Counted from the stretch's first letter, positions 25,365 to 34,866 are shown. The stretch: DNA of 64,000 nt from Microbacterium oleivorans (GCF_001691565.1 NZ_MAYO01000003.1:930001-994000); one strand, 5' to 3'. Translations and numbers: made by a program. The notes: generated by a model from the sequence alone, not told the origin.

Positions 25365-26249
<885 letters not shown>

Positions 26250-26273
26250 CTCGCGTCGACCGGATGCCGGGGT

Positions 26274-27221
26274 TCAGCCGGCGACGATCGCCTCGGGGAT
26301 GCGCGCGCGCATGACCGCGAGCGCGTCGGCGCTGTGGTCGATGAGCACGGCGTCGCGCCCGAGGGCGTCGGCGACCGCGCCCGTCGTCCCCGAGCCCGCG
26401 AACAGGTCGAGGACCCGGTCTCCCGGCCGGCTCGACGCCTGGACGATACGGCGCAGGATCCCCTCGGGCTTCTGCGTCGGGTAGCCCGTCTTCTCCCGCC
26501 CCGAGGTCGGGACGATCGTGTGCCACCACACGTCGGTCGGCAGCTTGCCCCGCGCCGCCTTCTCGGGCGTGACGAGACCGGGAGCCATGTACGGCTCCCG
26601 GTCCACGGCATCCGAGTCGAAGAAGTACGCGGTCGGATCCTTCACGTAGACGAGGATCGTGTCGTGCTTGCTGGGCCAGCGCTTGCGCGATTTCGCACCG
26701 TAGTCGTACGCCCAGATCAGCTCGTTGAGGAAGCACTCCCGGCCGAAGACGGCGTCGAGCATGACCTTCGCGTAATGCGCCTCGCGGTAGTCGAGGTGCA
26801 GATACAGCGTGCCGTCGTCCTGCAGCAGCCGCCACGCCTCGCGCAGCCGCGGCTCGAGGAAGCCCCAGTAGTCGTCGAACCGGTCGTCGTACAGCTTCAG
26901 CGTGCCGCGCGTGCGGGCGTACGACGTGCCGCGGAACCCGCCCTTCACGGGGCCTGCCGGCGGCGTCGGGGCGTCGGGATCGGGCACGAGGTGTTCGGTA
27001 TTCAGTCCCGCCGCTGCAAGCGCCGGGACGGGAAGTCGGGGATCCGCGGATGCGGGCGGTGCGGCACCCGTTGCGGACTGAATACGGACCGCGGACTCGA
27101 TCGCCCGCTCCTGCGTCCGGCCGGTGTTGAACGGCGGGTCGAGGTAGACGAGCGCGAACGAGGCGTCCGGCAGACGCCGGGCGACCTCGAGGTTGTCGCC
27201 GAGATGGATCTCGACGGTCAC
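26274..27221 (-). CDS. Orphan beta-class DNA methyltransferase (adenine-N6 or cytosine-N4)
   Basis: 315 residues. Motif order is DPPF (YLDPPFNTG, residues 27-34) first and the AdoMet-binding DLFAGSGTTG (272-281) last, the beta-class arrangement seen in CcrM-like enzymes. Residues about 45-77 (VRIQSATG to AGLNTEH) are encoded by a terminal-inverted-repeat element and look like an in-frame insertion. The GTG start overlaps the lplA stop codon (GTGA). No restriction endonuclease gene is nearby, so it is an orphan. Recognition sequence unknown. A much longer upstream frame is rejected because it overlaps lplA. Confidence 0.85.
   Translation of the reverse strand: MTVEIHLGDNLEVARRLPDASFALVYLDPPFNTGRTQERAIESAVRIQSATGAAPPASADPRLPVPALAAAGLNTEHLVPDPDAPTPPAGPVKGGFRGTSYARTRGTLKLYDDRFDDYWGFLEPRLREAWRLLQDDGTLYLHLDYREAHYAKVMLDAVFGRECFLNELIWAYDYGAKSRKRWPSKHDTILVYVKDPTAYFFDSDAVDREPYMAPGLVTPEKAARGKLPTDVWWHTIVPTSGREKTGYPTQKPEGILRRIVQASSRPGDRVLDLFAGSGTTGAVADALGRDAVLIDHSADALAVMRARIPEAIVAG
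26993..27089. repeat. Terminal-inverted-repeat element, copy A (inside the methyltransferase gene)
   Basis: 97 bp bounded by inverted arms: left GTTCGGTATTCAGTCCCG (26993-27010) and right CGGACTGAATACGGAC (27074-27089), whose complement is GTCCGTATTCAGTCCG. The interior is GC-rich and differs from copy B. In the methyltransferase frame it is open and adds about 32 residues between the DPPF motif and the next block. The same arms recur at 51323-51432. No transposase is encoded. Confidence 0.7.
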
Positions 27222-28267
27222 GGAACGCGGCGCAGCCAGGCGTCCGTCGAGAACTTCGACTCGACGAGCGCCTCGGCCTCGGCGTACTCCTCCTCCGAGA
27301 TCGAGCCCGGCTTCGCGCCGTACAGCGACGTGAAGGTCTCCGTGAAGCGCTGGATGATCTCGGCACGGGAGAGGCCCGTCTGACTGCGGAGCGGGTCGAC
27401 GCGCTTCGCGGCGGACGCCGTCCCCTTGTCCGAGAGCTTCTCGCGACCGATCCGCAGGACCTCGGTGAGCACCTGCCCGTCCATGTCGTAGCTCAGGGTC
27501 GCGTGGTGCAGCACTCCCCCGTTGGCGAGGCGCTTCTGCGCGGCACCGCCGATCTTGCCCTTCGACGAGGCGATGTCGTTGAGCGGCTGGTACGTCGCGT
27601 CGATCCCGAGCGAGCGGAGCGCGTGCAGCACCCAGTCGTCGAGGAAGGCGTACGAGTCGGCGAACGTCATCCCCGCGACGAGGGATGCCGGCACGTACAG
27701 CGAGTACGTGACGATCGAGTTCGCGGCCATCAGCATCGCGCCGCCGCCGGAGATGCGTCGGACGACCTGGAAGCCGTGCTTCGCAGCCCCCTCCGGATCG
27801 ACCTCGTTGCGGTACGACTGGAACGACCCGATGACGACGGCGGACTCGTTCCATTCCCAGATGCGGAGCGTCGGCGTACGACGTCCGTCGCCCACTCGCG
27901 TGGTGAGCACCTCGTCGAGGGCGAGGTTCATCGCGGGCGAGACGGCCTCGTCATGGACGACCTCCCACTCGAACTCGGTCCAGCCCGGCGCCACGATGAG
28001 CGCGCGGCGGACGGCGGTGGCGACGGCCTCGGGAGTGAACCCGAGCAGCTGCGCCCCCTCGGGGAGCGCGCCGCGGACAGCGGCGGCGATCGTCGCGACG
28101 TCGGCCTCGGTCGGGAGACCGGTCACCGCCGCGTCTATGTCGGCAAGCGCGTCGTCGGGTTCGAGGAAGAAGTCGCCCGCGAGATGGAAGTCCGCGATGC
28201 GGCCGTCCTCCACCTCGAGGTCGACGACGACCAGCTTGCCGCCAGGGACCTTGTACTCGCCGTGCAT
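27218..28267 (-). CDS. lplA: Lipoate-protein ligase A with N-terminal extension
   Basis: 349 residues. The C-terminal catalytic domain (from about residue 105) has the lipoate/adenylate motifs RRISGGGAMLMAANS and NDIASSKGKIGGAAQKR, whose lysine contacts the lipoyl-adenylate. The first ~95 residues (VPGGKLVVVDLEVEDGRIAD) resemble the LplA accessory domain, here placed N-terminal. It salvages free lipoate onto dehydrogenase E2 subunits and the glycine-cleavage H protein. ATG at 28267 has a GGGAGAA binding site. It follows the hydrolase gene by four bases and overlaps the methyltransferase start. Confidence 0.88.
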   Translation of the reverse strand: MHGEYKVPGGKLVVVDLEVEDGRIADFHLAGDFFLEPDDALADIDAAVTGLPTEADVATIAAAVRGALPEGAQLLGFTPEAVATAVRRALIVAPGWTEFEWEVVHDEAVSPAMNLALDEVLTTRVGDGRRTPTLRIWEWNESAVVIGSFQSYRNEVDPEGAAKHGFQVVRRISGGGAMLMAANSIVTYSLYVPASLVAGMTFADSYAFLDDWVLHALRSLGIDATYQPLNDIASSKGKIGGAAQKRLANGGVLHHATLSYDMDGQVLTEVLRIGREKLSDKGTASAAKRVDPLRSQTGLSRAEIIQRFTETFTSLYGAKPGSISEEEYAEAEALVESKFSTDAWLRRVP

Positions 28268-28271
28268 GGTC

Positions 28272-29174
28272 CTATTCTCCCGTGTCCGCGGACGGTGCGG
28301 CTGCGCGGCGCGGAACGGATGCCTCATCTCGCCGGGCGATGCGGGCGTCCAGCCACGCGAGCAGATCGGCGCGCGCCTCCGGAGCGCAGTGCTCGTTGAA
28401 GATCTCGTGTCGCGCGTCGGGATAGACGAGGGTCGTCACGTCGGTCAGCCCCGAGCGCGTCCGGTAGGCGTCGGCGAGGCGGTGGACGCTCCGCGGACCA
28501 CCCACCGGGTCGTCACGACCGACCATGAGCAGGACGGGCAGGTCCGCGCCGAAGTCGCGTTTCGGCTTGCCGATGAGGCGGAGTGTGTCGAGGGGACCGA
28601 AGAGCTTCGGCAGGGGCACGGTCGTCGTCAGCGGATCGTCGAGGAACGCGCGGCCGACCGCGGCACCCGTCGACAGCCATTCCACTCCCGTCGCATCCGC
28701 ACCCGCCCAGCGCTTGTTGAGGGGCGCCGCGTTGAGGTCGCCGGGCCAGAGGAGGGAAGAGCCGGAGAGGACGACGGCGTCGTAGGCGCGCGGATCGGCG
28801 TTCACCAGCTTCTGGGCCAGGAACGACCCCCACGAGTGCCCGAGAAGGACCAGCGGGAGGCCCGGGTTCTCGTCGCGGATGATCCGCGTGAACTGCTGGA
28901 GCCCGGCGACGGTGGCCCGCAGGCCCCCGGGTCCGAGCCGGCCGAGGCGGGAGTGGTCCCCGGCGTGCTGGCGCAGGCCCGTCCGGCCGTGGCCGCGGTG
29001 GTCGTCGGCGTAGACGTTGAAACCGTCGGCGGTGAGGGCGTCGATCACACCGGTGTAGCGGCCGGCGTGCTCGCCCACCCCGTGGAGGAGCTGGATCACG
29101 CCGCGCGGCGAACCGTGCGCCGCATGGACGTCGTAGACGATCGCGATGCCGTGTGCATCGATGAACTCGGGCAT
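28272..29174 (-). CDS. Alpha/beta hydrolase, monoacylglycerol lipase-like
   Basis: 300 residues. LLHGVGEHAGRY (oxyanion region) and LLGHSWGS (nucleophile Ser114) are typical of monoglyceride lipase/serine aminopeptidase-type hydrolases; the catalytic acid is in VGRDDPVGG and the histidine in DARHEIFNE. It likely cleaves acylglycerols or related esters. Translationally close to lplA downstream (four-base gap), so the two are co-transcribed. Confidence 0.87.
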   Translation of the reverse strand: MPEFIDAHGIAIVYDVHAAHGSPRGVIQLLHGVGEHAGRYTGVIDALTADGFNVYADDHRGHGRTGLRQHAGDHSRLGRLGPGGLRATVAGLQQFTRIIRDENPGLPLVLLGHSWGSFLAQKLVNADPRAYDAVVLSGSSLLWPGDLNAAPLNKRWAGADATGVEWLSTGAAVGRAFLDDPLTTTVPLPKLFGPLDTLRLIGKPKRDFGADLPVLLMVGRDDPVGGPRSVHRLADAYRTRSGLTDVTTLVYPDARHEIFNEHCAPEARADLLAWLDARIARRDEASVPRRAAAPSADTGE

Positions 29175-29227
29175 GCGTCGAATCCTAGGGGTCGCCCGCC
29201 CTCCCCGCGCTCGACCCGCTCCAAGCC

Positions 29228-29242
29228 ATTAGCCAGACTAAT
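29228..29242. promoter_or_regulatory. Palindrome upstream of marR (putative operator)
   Basis: ATTAG-ccaga-CTAAT is a perfect five-base inverted repeat, in an unusually AT-rich patch directly before a TATGCT -10-like hexamer (29247-29252). The MarR gene starts at 29261, about eight bases after the -10, so its mRNA is probably leaderless. MarR proteins often bind such palindromes and repress themselves. Confidence 0.5.
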
Positions 29243-29260
29243 GAGTTATGCTAAACAAAT

Positions 29261-29707
29261 ATGAGCAGCGCACCCGAGACGACCACCGCGGATCTGGCGC
29301 TCGCCGCATCCGATTTCCGCATGGCGACCTTCCGCCTCGCGCGTCGCCTGCGGTCGCAGCGCGCCGTCGACACCATGAGCGACGGTCACTTCGCCGTCCT
29401 GGCCGGACTGAAAATGCACGGACCGCACACGCTCGGCGAGCTGGCCGAGCGAGAGCGCGTGTCCGCCCCGTCGATGAACCGCACGGTGAACTGCCTCGAG
29501 GAGCTCGGCTACCTCAGCCGCACCCCCGACGAGAACGATCGCCGCAAGGTCGTCATCGACCTCACCGAGTCCGGCCGCGATGTCGTCGTCGAGACGGTCC
29601 GTCGCCGCGATTCCTGGCTCGAGCACGCGTTCGAGGAGCTCAGCCCCGCCCAGCGCGACACGCTCGCCGAGGCCGCGACGATCATGCAGGAGGTGGCCGG
29701 CCGATGA
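29261..29707 (+). CDS. MarR-family transcriptional regulator
   Basis: 148-residue winged-helix repressor. The DNA-binding region includes HTLGELAERERVSAPSMNRT and the wing RTPDENDRRKVVIDLT, diagnostic of MarR. Such proteins sense small phenolic or hydrophobic ligands. The stop overlaps the start of the downstream MFS exporter (ATGA), so it probably controls that transporter and itself through the palindrome at 29228-29242. Confidence 0.9.
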   Translation: MSSAPETTTADLALAASDFRMATFRLARRLRSQRAVDTMSDGHFAVLAGLKMHGPHTLGELAERERVSAPSMNRTVNCLEELGYLSRTPDENDRRKVVIDLTESGRDVVVETVRRRDSWLEHAFEELSPAQRDTLAEAATIMQEVAGR

Positions 29708-31077
29708 GCTCCGCCATGTTCCGCTCCTTCTCGGTGTTCAACTACCGGGTCTGGTTCATCGGCGCGCTCGTGTCGAACGTGGGCGCGTGGATGCAGGCGA
29801 CCGCCCTCAGCTGGGTCGTGCTGACCCAGCTCACCGACAACGACGCGACGGCGATGGGCATCACGATGGCGCTGCAGTTCGCGCCGCCGCTCCTGCTCGT
29901 CGGGCTGACCGGCCTCGTCGCAGACCGCTTCGATCGCCGGAAGCTCCTGTTCGTCACCCAGGGCTCGCTCATGCTGCTCGGCCTCATCATCGGCGTCCTG
30001 CTGCTCACGGGCAGCATGAACCTCTGGACGATGTACGCCTTCGCGTTCGCCCTCGGGATCGTCGCCGCCTTCGACAACCCGACGAGGCAGGCGTTCGTCT
30101 CCGACCTCGTCGCCCGCGAGAACGCGTCGAATGCGGTCGCGCTCAACGCGGCATCCTTCAACACGGCCCGCATGATCGGGCCCGCCGTGGCCGGCCTCGT
30201 CATCGTCGCGGTCGGCACCGGCTGGGTGTTCCTCGTCAACGCCCTGACGTTCCTCGCGATGCTGATCGCCCTGAGCCTCATCCGCTCCGCCGAGCTCGTC
30301 CCCCGCCCGAAGCTGCACAGTGCTGCGCGCATGGCCGACGGCCTGCGCTACGTGGCGAGCAGACCCGACCTCGTCGTCACGTTCATCATGGTGTTCCTGC
30401 TGGGTGCATTCGGCATGAACTTCCCGATCCTCGCCTCGACGATGGCTCTCGAGTTCGGACAGAACGCGGACGGCTACGGCGTTCTCAGCTCGATCCTCGC
30501 GATCGGCTCGCTCGCGGGCGCTCTGCTGGCGGCGCGCCGGGACCGCGCGCGCCTGCGGCTCGTGATCCTCGGGCTCGGGCTGTTCGCCGTCGCCTCGGTC
30601 CTGTCTGCGGCCATGCCGGTGTACATCGCCTACGCCGCGACCCTCATGCTGATCGGCTTCTCGACGGTGACGACCCTCACGACCGCGAACGGCTACGTGC
30701 AGACGACGACCGAGCCCGCCCTCCGCGGACGCGTGCTCGCCCTCTACATGGCGATCCTGATGGGCGGGACGCCGTTCGGCGCGCCCATCGTGGGGTGGGT
30801 CGCCGACGCGTTCGGCCCGCGCGCGGCGATCCTCCTCGGTGCGGCGGCAGCGCTCATCGCCTTCGGCGTGGGCGGCGGCTGGCTGCTCTTCTCGGGTCGC
30901 CTGCACCGCCATGAGACGCGCCGCTTCGCGATGACGATCGACGAGACCCGCCCGATCAGCGTCGTCGCACCCGAGGAGTTCAGCGACGAGGTCGCCGCGA
31001 CGACGCCGATCCGACTCCCCGACGCGGACGTCGCCGCTGCGGCGGCCGGGACGGATGCGACGGCCCGTCGCCGCTGA
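29704..31077 (+). CDS. MFS transporter (MFS_3/enterobactin exporter-like)
   Basis: 457 residues with about twelve membrane helices. The N-terminus (FRSFSVFNYRVWFIGALVSN) and DRFDRRKLL loop are typical of the MFS_3 group of drug or siderophore exporters; a ~50-residue charged cytosolic tail follows the last helix. Substrate unknown. The ATG overlaps the marR stop, so the pair forms one regulated unit. A long in-frame extension upstream through marR is not the start. Confidence 0.88.
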   Translation: MSSAMFRSFSVFNYRVWFIGALVSNVGAWMQATALSWVVLTQLTDNDATAMGITMALQFAPPLLLVGLTGLVADRFDRRKLLFVTQGSLMLLGLIIGVLLLTGSMNLWTMYAFAFALGIVAAFDNPTRQAFVSDLVARENASNAVALNAASFNTARMIGPAVAGLVIVAVGTGWVFLVNALTFLAMLIALSLIRSAELVPRPKLHSAARMADGLRYVASRPDLVVTFIMVFLLGAFGMNFPILASTMALEFGQNADGYGVLSSILAIGSLAGALLAARRDRARLRLVILGLGLFAVASVLSAAMPVYIAYAATLMLIGFSTVTTLTTANGYVQTTTEPALRGRVLALYMAILMGGTPFGAPIVGWVADAFGPRAAILLGAAAALIAFGVGGGWLLFSGRLHRHETRRFAMTIDETRPISVVAPEEFSDEVAATTPIRLPDADVAAAAAGTDATARRR

Positions 31078-31202
31078 CCGGCTCGGCGATTCCGGGGACG
31101 CGACCTGCCGCGCGGCATCCGCCCGGCGGACGAGTCGCGTGCCGTCGGACGAGCCTGTCAAGGGGGCGGATGCCGCGCCGCCGCGTGCGTAGCGTCGCGG
31201 CC

Positions 31203-31340
31203 ATGAGCGACACAACACCCACCCCGGAGCAGGACGACCCGACCGGCGTCGACGAGGTCACCGAGAACCAGCTCGACGCCGACAACGAGGTCGAGGAGGA
31301 CACCCTCAAGACCCTCGACCCCGACGATTCCCCCGCCTGA
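31203..31340 (+). CDS. Small acidic protein, 45 residues, unknown function
   Basis: A short frame MSDTTPTPEQDDPTGVDEVT, continuing to EDTLKTLDPDDSPA. It is highly acidic, lacks hydrophobic segments and is probably unstructured. No clear ribosome binding site; TAGCGT about seven bases before the ATG suggests a leaderless start. It ends nine bases before the convergent transglutaminase gene. Codon composition is consistent with a real gene, but function is unknown. Confidence 0.55.
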   Translation: MSDTTPTPEQDDPTGVDEVTENQLDADNEVEEDTLKTLDPDDSPA

Positions 31341-31349
31341 GGCGCCGAG

Positions 31350-32195
31350 TCACGCCTCGCGCGTGATGAGGACCGTCACCTCGAGGCGGCTCTTGAACGG
31401 TCCCGCGTACACGCCGCGCAGCGGCGGTACGTCGTTGTAGTCGCGCCCGCGGCCGACCGTGACGTGCCGGTCGCCGATCTCGGCGTCGTTCGTCGGGTCG
31501 AAGCCGTGCCAGGACCCCGCGTACCACTCGATCCAGGCGTGCGACTCCCCGGCGACGGGGACGCCGACCTCGGCGGTGGGGTTCGGGTGCAGGTACCCCG
31601 ACACGTAGCGTGCCGGGATTCCGACGGAGCGGAGGGCGCCCAGGGCGATGTGCGCCATGTCCTGGCAGACACCCTTCCGCTCCGCCCACGCCTCGGCACC
31701 GGTCGACTGGACCTCGGTCGCACCGGGGACGTACTCGACGGCCTGACCGATGGCCGTTGCGATCGCGAGAGCCGCGTGCGACGGGTTCTCGTGCTGGGCG
31801 GCGATGCCCGCGGCGAGGTCGGCGACTTCGGGATGCGGCTCGGTGCGCCGCGTCTGCGAGAGCATCTCGACGGTGCCGATCGACCGCTGCGCGTCGCGCC
31901 CGAGTGCCTCCCACGACATGTCGGGGTGGGTCAGCGGCCGCGCACGGACCTCGACGAGCGAGCGCGCGGTGATCTGCAACGCGGAGTGCTTCGCCAGGAC
32001 ATCGAAGGCCGCCACCCGCGTACCGAAGTAGTCGACGAAGTAGTTCACGTTCGTCGACGGGTCGATGTCGAGCTGCGAGCTCAGGACGAACTGGCTGTCG
32101 CTCGTCGTCGGCAGCATCCGCGCCTCGTTGTACGACGCCCCCACCTCACCCGGGTAGTCGAAGCCCGTCGTGTGCTCGATGCGCAGCCGCTTCAT
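31350..32195 (-). CDS. Transglutaminase-like cysteine protease-family protein (COG1305)
   Basis: 281 residues: a Bact_transglu_N domain (RIEHTTGFDYPGEVGASYNE) followed by the transglutaminase core. The catalytic Cys is in RKGVCQDMAH, the His in GESHAWIEW and the Asp in FDPTNDAEIGDRH. It ends the conserved ATP-grasp/alpha-E/transglutaminase operon; its ATG overlaps the alpha-E stop codon. The true cellular reaction is unproven; peptide-bond formation or hydrolysis is the usual suggestion. Confidence 0.88.
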   Translation of the reverse strand: MKRLRIEHTTGFDYPGEVGASYNEARMLPTTSDSQFVLSSQLDIDPSTNVNYFVDYFGTRVAAFDVLAKHSALQITARSLVEVRARPLTHPDMSWEALGRDAQRSIGTVEMLSQTRRTEPHPEVADLAAGIAAQHENPSHAALAIATAIGQAVEYVPGATEVQSTGAEAWAERKGVCQDMAHIALGALRSVGIPARYVSGYLHPNPTAEVGVPVAGESHAWIEWYAGSWHGFDPTNDAEIGDRHVTVGRGRDYNDVPPLRGVYAGPFKSRLEVTVLITREA

Positions 32196-33124
32196 GAGGT
32201 CTCTCCGATCCAGCTGGGTTCGGCCTGGGTCGGGAAGAACCTCGCCCGGATGGCCTCGGACGCCTCGCGCGTCACCGACTGCACCCTCTGCATGTGGGCG
32301 GGGAGCTCGGTGAGCACCTCGTCGATCGGGCGGTACTCGAGTTCGTTGCGCATCCGACCGAGAGCCCGGAGCACCGAGTTGGAGTGCCCGACCCGATCGG
32401 CGACGGGGTCGATCGCACTCATGCACTGCTCGGCCGTGCGGATCGAGTGGATGATCGACCGCGGGAAGAGACGGTCGAGCAGAAGGAACTCCGCCGCGTT
32501 CTGCGAACTCGGCATCCCGCGGTAGGTCCGCAGGTACGCCTCGTACGCGCCGCAGGAACGCAGGATGGTCGTCCAGGACGGACCGGATGCCTCGGTCAGC
32601 GACCTCGTCGCGAGCATCCGCGCGGTCATGTCGGTGCGCTCGATGGCCCTCCCGAGCGTGAAGAACTGCCAGGCCTCGTCGTGACTCGTGGAACTGTCCG
32701 TGACGCCGACGGCGAGCGCGGCGCGCTCGCGGACCCATTGGAAGAACTCGTGCGTCTTCTCGTCGTTGAGGCGGCGCGGCATCCGCGAGTACGTCGTGTT
32801 GAGCGTCTCCCAGAGCTCGGTCGACACGATCTCGCGCGCGCGCCGGGCGTTCTCGCGGGCAGCTTGCAGGCAGTACGCGATCGACGACGGGTTGACCCGG
32901 TCGACGGCGAGCAGGGTGAGCACGTCACCGCGGGTGACGACACCTCCACCGTCGGCGGGGGCGGCCCCCATGACGCCCATGAGCGACCGGCACGCGGTGT
33001 CCTCGTCGATCCACGGGTCTTCGAGGAGGAGCTGGAGGTGCACGTCGAGGATGCGGGCGGTGCCGTCCGAGCGCTCAATGTAGCGGCCGATCCAGAAGAG
33101 GCTCTCGGCGATACGGCTCAGCAT
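32192..33124 (-). CDS. Alpha-E domain protein (COG2307/DUF403)
   Basis: 310 residues, almost wholly alpha-helical, starting MLSRIAESLFWIGRYIERSD, the signature of the alpha-E family. These proteins always accompany the circularly permuted ATP-grasp enzyme and have no established activity. The start overlaps the ATP-grasp gene by seven bases, and the stop overlaps the transglutaminase start, so all three are translationally coupled. Confidence 0.9.
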   Translation of the reverse strand: MLSRIAESLFWIGRYIERSDGTARILDVHLQLLLEDPWIDEDTACRSLMGVMGAAPADGGGVVTRGDVLTLLAVDRVNPSSIAYCLQAARENARRAREIVSTELWETLNTTYSRMPRRLNDEKTHEFFQWVRERAALAVGVTDSSTSHDEAWQFFTLGRAIERTDMTARMLATRSLTEASGPSWTTILRSCGAYEAYLRTYRGMPSSQNAAEFLLLDRLFPRSIIHSIRTAEQCMSAIDPVADRVGHSNSVLRALGRMRNELEYRPIDEVLTELPAHMQRVQSVTREASEAIRARFFPTQAEPSWIGETS

Positions 33125-34818
33125 CCCGCCTCCCCTCCCTCGACGTCGCTGCCCTGCTGCTGCTGTTCCTGCTGCTGCTGTTCCTGCTGTTCGGACAGCG
33201 TGCGCGGCCGATCCTGCGGCGAATGGTCGGGCTCGTCCTGCGCGTCGTAGATGATCGGGATGGCCGAGGTCGCGGTGGCCTGCTCCGCGACGAGACCGGC
33301 GAGGGACTGCGCCTGCCCGTACTCGCCTCGGCCGGGCGCGTCGCCCCCGACGATCCAGGTGTCCTTCGAACCGCCGCCCTGGCTCGAGTTGACGACGAGC
33401 TGGCCTTCGGGGAGGGCGACGCGGGTGAGCCCGCCGGGGAGCACCCACACCTCGTCGCCGTTGTTCACGGCGAAGGGGCGGAGGTCCGCATGGCGCGGAC
33501 GCATCCCGTCGTCGACGAGGGTGGGAATCGTGGAGAGCATGACGACCGGCTGCGCGATCCAGCCGCGCGGGTCGGCCCGGAGCTTCGTGCGGAGCGCATC
33601 GAGCTCCGCAGGGCTCGCGTCGGGGCCCACGACGAGACCCTTCCCACCGGAGCCGTCCACGGGCTTCACGACGAGCTCGTCGAGCCGGTCGAGCACCTCC
33701 TCGAGGGCGCCCGGGTCCTCGAGACGCCAGGTGTCGACGTTCTTGAGGATCGGCTCCTCGGCCAGGTAGTACCGGATCAGGTCGGGCACGTACGTGTAGA
33801 GCAGCTTGTCGTCGGCCACGCCGTTGCCGACCGCGTTCGCGATCGTGACGTTGCCCAGGCGCGCCGCGAGCATGAGCCCGGGGGCGCCGAGCATCGAGTC
33901 GGCGCGGAACTGCAGCGGGTCGAGGAAGTCGTCGTCGATCCGGCGGTAGATGACGTCGACGCGGCGGGGTCCCCGCGTCGTCCGCATGAAGACCCGGCCG
34001 CCCTGGCAGACGAGGTCGCGACCCTCGACGAGCTCGACACCCATGAGGCGCGCGAGCAGCGTGTGCTCGAAGTAGGCGGAGTTGTAGACACCCGGGGTGA
34101 GCACGACGACGTTCGGGTCGTCGACGCCGGGCGGCGCGGAGTTCCGGAGGGCCTGCAGGAGCTTGTTCGGGTAGTCGCCGACGGGGCGCACGCGCATCGA
34201 GACGAAGAGTTCGGGGAGCGTCTGCGCCATAACGCGACGGTTCGAGATGACGTAGCTGACGCCCGACGGCACGCGGACATTGTCCTCGAGGACGCGCATC
34301 TCGCCGTGCTCGTCGCGGATGAGGTCGATCCCGGCGACCTGGATGCGGACCCCGTTGGCGGAGCGGATGCCGGCGGCCTGACGGTAGAAGTACTGCGACG
34401 ACGCGATCAGCTTCGCCGGCAGGACACCGTCGCGGACGACGTGCTGGTGCCCGTAGGCGTCGTCAAGGAAGGCCTCGAGGGCGCGCACGCGCTGCTGCAC
34501 GCCCTTCTCGATGCGCGACCATTCGTCGTACGCGATGACGCGCGGCACGGCATCCAGCGGGAACGGCCGCTCCTCACCCGCGAAGTCGAACGTGACGCCC
34601 TGCGCGAGATACGAACTGGCGAGTGATTCCGTGCGCCCGCGGAGCTCCTCCTGGGTCATCTGCGCGAGCGCTTGGTAGAGCTCGCGATACGACGACCGGG
34701 ACCGGGCCGCCTCGCCCGGATGCGCGATCTCGGCGAACATCTCGTCGAAGGCCGGGACGCCGGACGGGGTCTTGCGCGGTGCCAGCGTGGAGCCGTATCC
34801 GTCGAAGAGGTCACCCAT
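33118..34818 (-). CDS. Circularly permuted ATP-grasp peptide ligase-like protein (COG2308)
   Basis: 566 residues. Family hallmarks include YGHQHVVRDGVLPAKLIASS, GIDLIRDEHGEMRVLEDNVR and VKPVDGSGGKGLVVGP, the last matching an ATP-grasp nucleotide-binding loop. The enzyme is predicted to join amino acids or peptides using ATP. The C-terminal tail carries a glutamine-rich tract (EQQEQQQQEQQQQ) encoded by a CTG-type repeat at 33154-33192. First gene of the conserved three-gene operon. Confidence 0.88.
   Translation of the reverse strand: MGDLFDGYGSTLAPRKTPSGVPAFDEMFAEIAHPGEAARSRSSYRELYQALAQMTQEELRGRTESLASSYLAQGVTFDFAGEERPFPLDAVPRVIAYDEWSRIEKGVQQRVRALEAFLDDAYGHQHVVRDGVLPAKLIASSQYFYRQAAGIRSANGVRIQVAGIDLIRDEHGEMRVLEDNVRVPSGVSYVISNRRVMAQTLPELFVSMRVRPVGDYPNKLLQALRNSAPPGVDDPNVVVLTPGVYNSAYFEHTLLARLMGVELVEGRDLVCQGGRVFMRTTRGPRRVDVIYRRIDDDFLDPLQFRADSMLGAPGLMLAARLGNVTIANAVGNGVADDKLLYTYVPDLIRYYLAEEPILKNVDTWRLEDPGALEEVLDRLDELVVKPVDGSGGKGLVVGPDASPAELDALRTKLRADPRGWIAQPVVMLSTIPTLVDDGMRPRHADLRPFAVNNGDEVWVLPGGLTRVALPEGQLVVNSSQGGGSKDTWIVGGDAPGRGEYGQAQSLAGLVAEQATATSAIPIIYDAQDEPDHSPQDRPRTLSEQQEQQQQEQQQQGSDVEGGEAGC
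33154..33192. repeat. CAG/CTG trinucleotide tract inside the ATP-grasp gene
   Basis: Runs of CTG (four, four and two) interrupted by TTC, 39 bp in all. On the coding minus strand it reads as glutamines separated by glutamates in the disordered C-terminal tail. Such tracts can change length by slippage without shifting the frame. Confidence 0.8.
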
Positions 34819-34866
34819 GCGACGAGCCTAATCCGGGCGGTGTTGCCGAAGTGTTTCGCCGTGCGG

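Noticed and set aside
27222..27854. Extended start for the methyltransferase
   Set aside because: It would overlap lplA by over 600 bases; the GTG at 27221 gives the normal N-terminus.
27522..29264. Large plus-strand frame across lplA and the hydrolase
   Set aside because: Both minus-strand genes have clear catalytic motifs and coupled starts; the plus frame has none.
33154..33192. CTG repeat considered as a frameshifting phase-variation tract
   Set aside because: The repeat unit is three bases, so slippage changes length but not the frame.
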